A stretch of 13,967 nt of DNA from Synura sp. LO234KE (lineage: Eukaryota; Sar; Synurophyceae; Synurales; Mallomonadaceae). Under the pieces are notes generated by a model that was given only the letters and a program-made list of their open reading frames with translations, was not told the origin of the DNA and did no database searches. A program made the position numbers and the translations under genes. Numbering within the stretch: position 1 is the first letter of the stretch; every line of letters begins with the position of its first letter. Shown here piece by piece: positions 8,045 through 13,967 of this stretch. The stretch covers positions 1-13,967 of the forward strand of contig VKHC01000273.1 in assembly GCA_015143735.1 (NCBI GenBank), written 5' to 3'.

Positions 8045-8326
8045 ATGGCATTCATCTACGCTGTCGGGGCGGATTTGGCACCACCTGATGGGCTGAGCAC
8101 ACTACAATACCTTAAAGGACGGAGCTACAAAACTACCAACATATGGTCGCGTGCGGCAGACTTATCGGAAATTAATTTTTACAAATTAATTTTGCAGGAA
8201 ATTTTGGAGGTGCCATTCTGCACACGCTATGTGATGGCTGGTGAGACTACTCGGTATATATTTGAAATTGTACTCGGGTTAAGCGTGCTCGGCTATAATT
8301 TAACACCAATCTTATATATTTACTAA
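8045..8326 (+). CDS. Hypothetical small protein, 93 aa
   Basis: An ATG frame starting MAFIYAVGADLAPPDGL runs to a TAA at 8324-8326. The first half is mixed and soluble-looking (LKGRSYKTTNIWSRAADL). The second half is rich in Ile, Leu, Tyr and Phe, ending in a hydrophobic stretch (EIVLGLSVLGYNLTPILYIY) that could be a membrane segment. Inside, two copies of the palindrome aaattaattt lie at 8169-8178 and 8183-8192, followed by an acceptor-like ttttgcag at 8190-8197, so part could be an intron instead. No family is recognised, and an ORF of this length can arise by chance. Confidence 0.22.
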   Translation: MAFIYAVGADLAPPDGLSTLQYLKGRSYKTTNIWSRAADLSEINFYKLILQEILEVPFCTRYVMAGETTRYIFEIVLGLSVLGYNLTPILYIY

Positions 8327-8756
8327 CATGCTTGATGCGTGCTGGCTCGCTGTGCTTGAGGATACCATTTTGTAGGATAAGCCACATCACTTGAGCGTTC
8401 ACGCTGATCACGACGTAGAAAATACCTCAGTTTCCTTGTATTCTAACGGTTTTGGTTGTATACTCAATACACTTTATTTTGAATCTTACGCTCCACTACC
8501 TTGTCGCTTTCTGCATTTACGGAACGCCTTGCCCCAGTGTTGCGCCTATAGGCTACTTACGAAAATATTTTCTGACGGAGATTGTTCATGTCCAGTGTGA
8601 CTGCTGACTCAGTGTCTTACTCGTCTATTGACAGGGTCTAGAGTGCTAGGATTGAAGATATACTATTCGATCATTTTGTTTGTAGGTACAGCGGGGATGG
8701 TTCGTGATTACCTTTGCAAAATACGCAGATCGACTTGCTTGATAAACTGTCTTGTA
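8327..8756. other. No gene recognised
   Basis: One 69-codon open frame (8391-8600, plus) has no ATG start and no motif, and I treat it as chance. Nothing else was supported. Confidence 0.35.
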
Positions 8757-9023
8757 CTAACCCTGTAGAGAAGGCTTGCTCGAGCGGCGCTGCTTCACCA
8801 CTACGATGTTGCACCAACACCATGACTTCCCGTCATATACGTTTATTTGTTTTTTAAAGGGAAGTAGTCTCATCAACACGTGGTAGTGTCCCATTTTTAT
8901 CCCGCATTGTAGGATAATATACCATAGGGGATGTCTAAGCAACTGCATAGGGGGGTCGGCCCTGCGCGCGCGCTCCACGACTCGGAACCACTTCTGAGCC
9001 GGCCCTTGGGGGCGCTGCTCCAC
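8757..9023 (-). pseudogene. Possible gene remnant in a GC-rich island, 88 codons
   Basis: An ATG frame on the minus strand begins MEQRPQGPAQKWFRVVERAR. The same frame extends a few codons upstream (EARKQLV) before a stop. That first part is charged and helix-like, and lies in a GC-rich block (about 8940-9120) that stands out from its surroundings. After about residue 30 the composition becomes AT-rich and less protein-like. A second minus frame across the same block is also open (…ESNEEWLHSKPGV…). This may be a fragment of a mobile-element or host gene, but no family is recognised, and GC-rich sequence tends to be open by chance. Confidence 0.22.
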
Positions 9024-9213
9024 CAGTTGCTTCCTCGCCTCTCAGCAACTGAACGAGGAATGGGGTGACTGACCCCCGGCTTTGAGTGCAGCCACTCCTC
9101 GTTGCTCTCCGCCCACTCCTTAGTGACGGGGCTTGCCAGTTACTATCATCGATAAGGAAGGATGCGAATTTCTATCTTACCTGCCTGTAATTGTAACTTA
9201 TCGTCTACAGGAT

Positions 9214-9259
9214 TTTCGGGAACTAAACAAGAAGTGACGACCGCTCGTCACTCCCGAAA
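9214..9259. other. Nested inverted repeat / hairpin
   Basis: An inner perfect 8-bp stem, agtgacga (9233-9240) against tcgtcact (9245-9252), closes a ccgc loop. An outer 7-bp stem, tttcggg (9214-9220) against cccgaaa (9253-9259), stacks directly on its 3' side and leaves a 12-nt bulge (9221-9232) on the 5' side. It could be an RNA structure or a trace of a mobile element terminus. It lies about 270 bp beyond the 3' end of the spliced minus-strand gene. Confidence 0.6.
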
Positions 9260-9528
9260 TTCAGCCACGTCGATAACGTCGGAAGTGGCGCGAGTGTTTT
9301 TATCGTTGATCACTTTTCTTGAATTTATTATTACTTGAGCTAACAATAGAATTTTCAACCCTTTCTGCCTCTACCTTAACGTCTAGTAAAGCTAAGCTTG
9401 TTAAGATAGCAACACATATAAGAGTTAAAACACTATGATAATTAATTACATAGCAGGGAGTGTAGATTGAATGATACACATAGCATGTTAGGAGAGTTTG
9501 GAGACGTGTTCATCATCATGATCTGACG

Positions 9529-10009
9529 TTAAGGTGTCGCGAACGACTCTAAAATTACTAGGAGCTGTGCTGATCCTTGAGCGAGGGAGCAGACAAACGA
9601 GACGGCAACAGGAACACGAGCAGGGGAAAGTGCCGACAGAATACGCAAGTATTTGGAAGCTTGCAGCCGAATGCGTTTTACCTGCGATAGAAGTCTCGGG
9701 AGCAAAGGCCTACTGTTCTGAGAGCAAAACAAGGCAAATAGTACGTTGAGCGCATCATATGATGTGCTCGAATGGTTACCTGTAACGGAAGAGGTCATTG
9801 TGCTTGGACCGCTTGCAGATTGTCGCAGCTGTTCGAGTTCTAGCCCTGAGAGGTTAATGCCCTGCAAATTGAAATAATAAAGGAGAGGAACATGAAGATG
9901 AATGACTTACATGATTCAATCGTCTAACGTTAGTATATCTTGCGGTGCACGGAGTCTGGTGGTACGGGTTGAAGACCACTTGGTGAAGAAACCATCGAGA
10001 ACGCGACAT
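9529..10009 (-). CDS. Hypothetical 143-aa protein, two exons
   Basis: Exon 1 runs from the ATG at 10009 down to 9911 (33 codons), starting MSRSRWFLHQVV. A 49-nt intron (9910-9862) with a perfect GTAAGT donor, a pyrimidine-rich tract and a TTTGCAG acceptor follows. Exon 2 (9861-9529) continues in phase 0 for 110 codons to the stop. The product is 143 residues. Neither exon contains a stop in this frame. The first 40 residues contain Arg and His but no Asp or Glu, which resembles a mitochondrial presequence. Then comes GLELEQLRQSASG, a Ser/Thr-rich linker, a basic helix-like stretch (LLPRLLSQVKRIRLQ), and a hydrophobic C-terminus (VPVAVSFVCSLAQGSAQLLV) that may be a membrane segment. A CAG|GTAAAA inside exon 2 could be a further donor, so the 3' end may differ. 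No family is recognised. A minus-strand aataaa lies at 9329-9324. Confidence 0.5.
9862..9910 (-). other. 49-nt spliceosomal intron (predicted)
   Basis: On the minus strand it begins GTAAGT and ends TTTCAATTTGCAG, with a strongly pyrimidine-rich second half. It joins two open frames without shifting phase. This is the best intron in the window and sets the likely intron size for this genome. Confidence 0.6.
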
Positions 10010-11768
10010 TGTAGTGATTCGGTTCCCGAGGAGTGCAAATTTTCCTACAGAGCGAGGTGAGGTATATTAAAAAAATTAAGAAGATAAATTCTTCGTATGT
10101 TTTCATGAAATTAGTGTAAGCGGGTAATCTATTCTTAATATTTATGGTGTTGTAAACGTCGGCATTTTATGCATATTTACACTTCTGCACTTAAGGGTTG
10201 CAGAGTTGTAAATTGTCAAGGCTTCTGCACTTTGCAACTAAGTTAGATGATTATGGAAATGAAACAATAATCAAGGAAAGTCTTACTTTGACGCTAGTTA
10301 TCACCCTTGAAATTTCCAGCATTTACGATTTCCAGAAAAACCTTGTTAGTGCACAAAAACACTCATACTCTGATTTAGATGTGCACCCTAAGTGACCGAA
10401 AACAAAGGTATAAGTAGGAATTATCAGAAGTGATTTTACATAAGAAAACTCCATTAAATTCATCGAATCTTTACCTAAATCCAATTTTTGCTTGCCAGTT
10501 AAATAACAAATTCACCTTACATGTAATCCTCACTTCTCTGATATAAAATCAATGCATTTATAACTGGTGCTACGCGAGTTGGCTTTAGATCAGCCTGTAA
10601 TTGGACTGAGTTGAAATAACAGTTAATTTTCTGTTTCTAATTTTTGTTGTGTCGGGCAATATAAAATTTTAATTTTTTGGACTTTCTGGATGTCCTCGTG
10701 ATATTTACCATGATCACGCACCGTCCATGAGACCAGCATGGTTGTGCGCGTTGGATAATATAAAAGGGTATTTTTTTGTTGTCTGCGAATCGCAAATTTC
10801 ATCTTATATGCGTTCCCTTCAAAAATTAATGTGCTGTGGTGAATATAAATCTAACTTCTTGTGTCCAGAGTATTGGACGAGAAAAAGGTACTAGAAAATC
10901 GATGGTAGAACTGAAAAAAACGCAAATTTGGCCAAAAAGTCAGCAAAATATTTTTGTTCCCTCAGGACTTACTAGTGCCTCTTCGCAAAATTAAGAAGAT
11001 ATTTTTAGATTTCGTGATAAATACAGCCATATTTTTCCTTCAGAGCTGAGAACATGCAATTTATAATATGCTTCATATATAGGCCAAACTGGTTAAATTT
11101 ATTCTACTTCTAGCGACCAATCAATACAAAACTAGGACTAAGTTACGAATGCTAGTGATCAACTAGTGCTACTAAATTGTCTGTGTCATATTCAATTGTC
11201 AAAATATACTTTTCAACTATTTCCACCGGACTATCGATTATTTGAAGGTTTTAGCAGGATACGTTTGGTTCTAAGCGTCATATAGGCAGATTTCTTTTGC
11301 TTGTATGTCTTGCCAGAAATAAATGTGTTTTAAAATATTCTTTCGTTTGTCTTGGAACTCGAAATAAATTAAAATTTAAGTGCATATGTGCGAGAACGAA
11401 ATATTTTGCTTTGTTCATAAACGCAAGTCACGTAATCTCGCCTTGCTTAGAATTTATATCAGTTTTGTGCTTTATTTGTGTCCTTTTGCTCATATTTTAA
11501 AGGTGATTTTTTGGCTGTTACAAGTTACAAGTATTAAAGTAATTTTATGGAATTCATGAGCTTCCAAAATTATTCCAAGCACTGTCCTTTTTATGCTTGA
11601 TATTGTTCTGGATGTTTATGGAGACCATGTAAGTGCTTCCGTGTACTTACCCCCGGGATTTGGAAGGCCGAAGATATGGTAGCGTCCGAAATTCGTGCAA
11701 GTAATTTAACTAAATAAACTGAGAATCATCCTAAATAATATCAAATTCTACTCACATGTTTATTTTAG
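10010..11768. other. AT-rich gene-poor stretch
   Basis: I see only short open frames without motifs in this 1.76-kb region. The composition is clearly AT-rich. A 14-mer, aaattaagaagata, occurs at 10073-10086 and 10988-11001, which could be chance in such sequence. A minus-strand TATA-like ttaatatac lies just upstream of the spliced gene's ATG (about 10062-10070). A short inverted pair, gtaagt (11629-11634) and acttac (11645-11650), was also noted. Confidence 0.45.
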
Positions 11769-11851
11769 ATGTTTTTAGATACTGCGGCAGCTAATCCAGT
11801 TGCTCAACGCGGGTATATAAGTTTAGATATCAGGTCGTCACTCGAACATGG
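11769..11851 (+). other. Possible isolated exon
   Basis: An acceptor-like tgtttattttag ends at 11768 and a consensus donor GTAAGT starts at 11852. The 83 bases between are open in one frame, starting ATG and reading MFLDTAAANPVAQRGYIS, then LDIRSSLEHG. A downstream acceptor-like tctgaccacag near 12000 would add about 11 residues before a stop. The borders are good, but the segment is short enough to be open by chance and no partner exon is confirmed. Confidence 0.25.
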
Positions 11852-11852
11852 G

Positions 11853-12454
11853 TAAGTTCGTGAAATGTTCGTCTTTCGTATGTGCCAAATTTTGTTGCTA
11901 ATCCTTAAATAAGTTTGATTTATCACTTTATTCAATTTCCCGCACATCTTATAGTTAGTTAAAGTGAGTAAAGGTAAAAAAAGAAATATCTGACCACAGT
12001 GAAGGACATACGCACCCCCGCTCACTAAACTGACAACACCCAATGAACCAAATGGTAAGTCCTGAGACCGAGTGGAGAAGTCCGAGTGAACGCATTTGGA
12101 GCACCTACCGCTTCACTCAATAGTGTCCTGGCTTGTGGATGGTCGCTCTCGCTACTAGCGGTCGACGTAGTTCCATCCAGATGTCTATCGTCCCGAAAAT
12201 CTTAGAGCGGTCGACGTACTGCCTGAATCCTCCTCGTTAGCACCAGAAAAAAGTGCCCGTAGTGCATCAAATACATTTTATTTGAATCTCTTTAACATAT
12301 ACGCTTGATTGCTTCGAAGCCGAAGGAGTCACCATGCTCGAAGGTATTTGCTAAGCGAAAAAGCAATGTTCATTGTAGGAAATTCCTCGTCGCCCTTGGG
12401 CGTAGTTAAGTCCTCAACCTTAGGTGATCAGTATCGACGTTCTCAACTAGGTAG
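11853..12454. other. No gene recognised; one direct repeat
   Basis: Apart from the listed 13-bp direct repeat and a donor-like GTAAGT at 12055, I find nothing I can assign. A 79-codon minus frame (12043 to 11807) has no motif and I treat it as chance. Confidence 0.35.
12157..12218. repeat. 13-bp direct repeat around a GTCGAC palindrome
   Basis: agcggtcgacgta occurs at 12157-12169 and again at 12206-12218, 49 bp apart. Each copy is centred on the palindrome gtcgac. It could be a pair of protein-binding sites, but no function can be assigned. Confidence 0.5.
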
Positions 12455-12919
12455 ATGGGACCACGCGCGTGCGTACCGCCCCCGAGGAAGAAAATGGCTG
12501 ACAATCCTCGTCCCTCTCTGGTACTGGTACTGGTTGGTAGTAGTCCTATTGTCTCTGCTCCGTCGTCTTCGACGCCTTTGTGTTTCACCCTCCTAGGATC
12601 CTTTCCAACGAGCGCGCAGCTCGTCGCGGGGCTGTGTTCGGGATCCCCTTCTTCTGCCAGTGACCCACTACCTTTCGCCTCCATACCGTGCTGCAATCTT
12701 GCATATAGCTACTTCCTGTCGTGCCCGCTCTCACTGCCCCGCTGTTCCTCTCGCAGCGTTCGGGGATGTAGTAGAGAACTAATTGTCTCCTCCGGGTGTA
12801 GGCAACCGGAGCTTCCAATGCGGTCGTGGGACTTGCCATGTGGTACATGGGGAGTGGTTGGTTTGGTTGGGGGTGCGGTTTCCGGATCTCACTTGAGTGT
12901 TAGTCTTTTCTACCTCTGA
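12455..12919 (+). CDS. Hypothetical 154-aa frame in a GC-rich block (doubtful)
   Basis: An ATG frame starting MGPRACVPPPRKKMADNP runs 154 codons. It is rich in Ser, Pro, Leu and Cys, with low-complexity stretches (VLVLVGSSPIVSAPSSS). No domain is recognised. The opposite strand also holds ATG frames of 96 and 87 codons over the same DNA (12696 to 12406 and 12848 to 12585). The openness may therefore come from base composition, and the coding strand, if any, is uncertain. Confidence 0.2.
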   Translation: MGPRACVPPPRKKMADNPRPSLVLVLVGSSPIVSAPSSSTPLCFTLLGSFPTSAQLVAGLCSGSPSSASDPLPFASIPCCNLAYSYFLSCPLSLPRCSSRSVRGCSRELIVSSGCRQPELPMRSWDLPCGTWGVVGLVGGAVSGSHLSVSLFYL

Positions 12920-13430
12920 CCCCATTGAAAATCAACTATGTGATTTTCCAGAGAGTAGTCCAATTGTAAGCGGCGAAAGTCAACACCACTATTACCGTCA
13001 CAGAGACCGTTACAGCAGATCCTCGCCACGCACCCTGGATTTTCTTTAGGCCCTTCTAAGACGATATCACTACAATGGAAGACAAGCACTACGCTGGTAC
13101 AACCGCAACGCACACCGCGTCGTGGTACAATAGGTGTAACGATCTTCTGCCACAGCGATACGAGGCGTCCCTAGAGTGGAACACTTTCATTCACACATAC
13201 ATCCACTACAGCTGATTGTGAATTGCTTCTCGATGAATCCGTTCGTTGCTTCGATGGGTGACAACAAGAAGAATAGGTATGATATTAAAAAAATTTAAAG
13301 TATAGTATTTCCAAGTACTGGTGCACCATTAGGTGAACAATCAAAGGTAGCTCGCCAACAGCCACGAGTACAGGAAGGGAATGTCTTAGGTTTATACAAC
13401 GTGCAGAGGCTAAAGAACCCTTAAAAGCGG

Positions 13431-13440
13431 CCCCCCCCCC
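13431..13440. repeat. Homopolymer run of 10 C
   Basis: Ten consecutive C follow gcgg. Such runs are prone to length error in sequencing and to slippage in replication. Confidence 0.85.
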
Positions 13441-13647
13441 GTATATTTACAGCCACTGCAGCCAACACCACTATGAGCACCGTTATAGTGGTACGACCAC
13501 AGGAAGGTAAATCATACCACAGGAGTTCTTTTTATTTTGTTGCGTCGAAAAAGGCCGCAATTTAGGCTAGACTACTGCCAAGGGCGTAGTTGCATATTAC
13601 TTTTTGGTGCATACAGTTTTGGAGGCTATACCAAACTATCGTATATG

Positions 13648-13697
13648 AATCATTATTTTTAAAACAAATATTTTTAAAACAAATCATTATTTTTAAA
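13648..13697. repeat. AT-rich local duplication
   Basis: aatcattatttttaaa occurs at 13648-13663 and 13682-13697, with an atttttaaaacaaat unit repeated in between. This is a simple local tandem duplication about 34 bp apart. Confidence 0.75.
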
Positions 13698-13967
13698 GGA
13701 AGAGGTTAGCTTTGCATTTGGAATCATATAAAATCTAGATGCATAATCACAGCAGTATGCAAAGTCCCGTGAATGTGGAGTGGAAGAAAGCTCGGGTTAA
13801 AGGCGCTCGAGGGAGATTTATCTTATTGGTATGGTACAACTTCCACCCCCGCTGTTGTTGCGATATCGCTATCGCATAACGTATTTTGAGATATGTGGTG
13901 CGCGTGCTATTTATCCTCGGTTCGCTACTGTCCTACTACGCTCCCTACTCTGCTTCATATCTATACT

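Larger units (their letters stand above)
12920..13967. other. No gene recognised
   Basis: The longest open frame, on the minus strand near 12910-13113, has 67 codons and no motif. Similar fragments, caacaccactatt (about 12980) and caacaccactatg (about 13463), both followed by accgtta-like sequence, hint at an old repeat. The rest is unassigned apart from the low-complexity features listed. Confidence 0.35.

Noticed and set aside
9534-9749. A 71-codon plus-strand frame
   Set aside because: It lies antisense to exon 2 of the spliced gene, which has splice and phase support, and it lacks an ATG start.
1-13967. tRNA, rRNA and CRISPR arrays
   Set aside because: By eye I found no tRNA B-box-like GGTTCGAATCC sequence in a cloverleaf context, no rRNA-like stretch and no regularly spaced identical repeats. 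A dedicated tRNA and rRNA model search would be decisive.

Overview
This is eukaryotic DNA. The evidence is one long clean reading frame, candidate short introns with GT...AG borders (the best is 49 nt, GTAAGT...TTTGCAG), long gene-poor AT-rich stretches and decayed retroelement sequence. Base composition by eye is moderate, with AT-rich tracts (about 10.0-12.0 kb) and small GC-rich islands (about 8.94-9.12 kb and 12.45-12.9 kb). I see no bacterial operon, no Shine-Dalgarno pattern and no CRISPR array. The species cannot be fixed. The gene content (a Crinkler/RHS-type NTPase-nuclease beside decayed non-LTR reverse transcriptase) fits the accessory, repeat-rich part of an oomycete, chytrid or mucoromycote-like fungus, or red algal genome.

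Layout. Positions 2-1837 hold the only confidently intact coding sequence: the 3' part of a gene for a P-loop NTPase fused to a PD-(D/E)XK-like nuclease. It enters from beyond the left edge of the window. A strong splice-acceptor-like sequence just after its stop codon suggests a possible alternative last exon. A short interleaved direct-repeat cluster follows (2046-2117), then a frameshifted, stop-broken non-LTR reverse transcriptase fragment (about 2364-2990).

From about 2988 to 4233 there are plus-strand fragments of an unidentified gene. It has candidate introns, an acidic segment present in three tandem copies, and a recurring Phe-Arg-Phe motif. Converging on it, on the minus strand from about 6654 down to 4240, is a badly decayed, Pro/Ser/Thr-rich and partly coiled-coil protein of roughly 800 residues that I cannot assign. 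A degenerate satellite-like repeat with a period near 165-175 bp follows (about 6735-7300).

The right half is mostly non-coding or unrecognised. It holds a possible 93-residue ORF (8045-8326), a GC-rich remnant (8757-9023), a nested hairpin (9214-9259), and a convincing two-exon minus-strand gene model encoding 143 residues (10009 to 9529). There is also a possible isolated exon (11769-11851), a GC-rich block open on both strands (12455-12919), and low-complexity sequence near 13.43 and 13.65 kb.

The window does not show a set of genes working together. It reads as a single intact effector/conflict-type gene next to retroelement debris and decayed unknown genes. That arrangement resembles the known association of RHS/Crinkler-type genes with retrotransposon-rich regions. 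The items most likely to be undescribed are the decayed minus-strand protein, the FRF/acidic repeat gene, the cysteine pentad in the nuclease and the spliced 143-residue gene.
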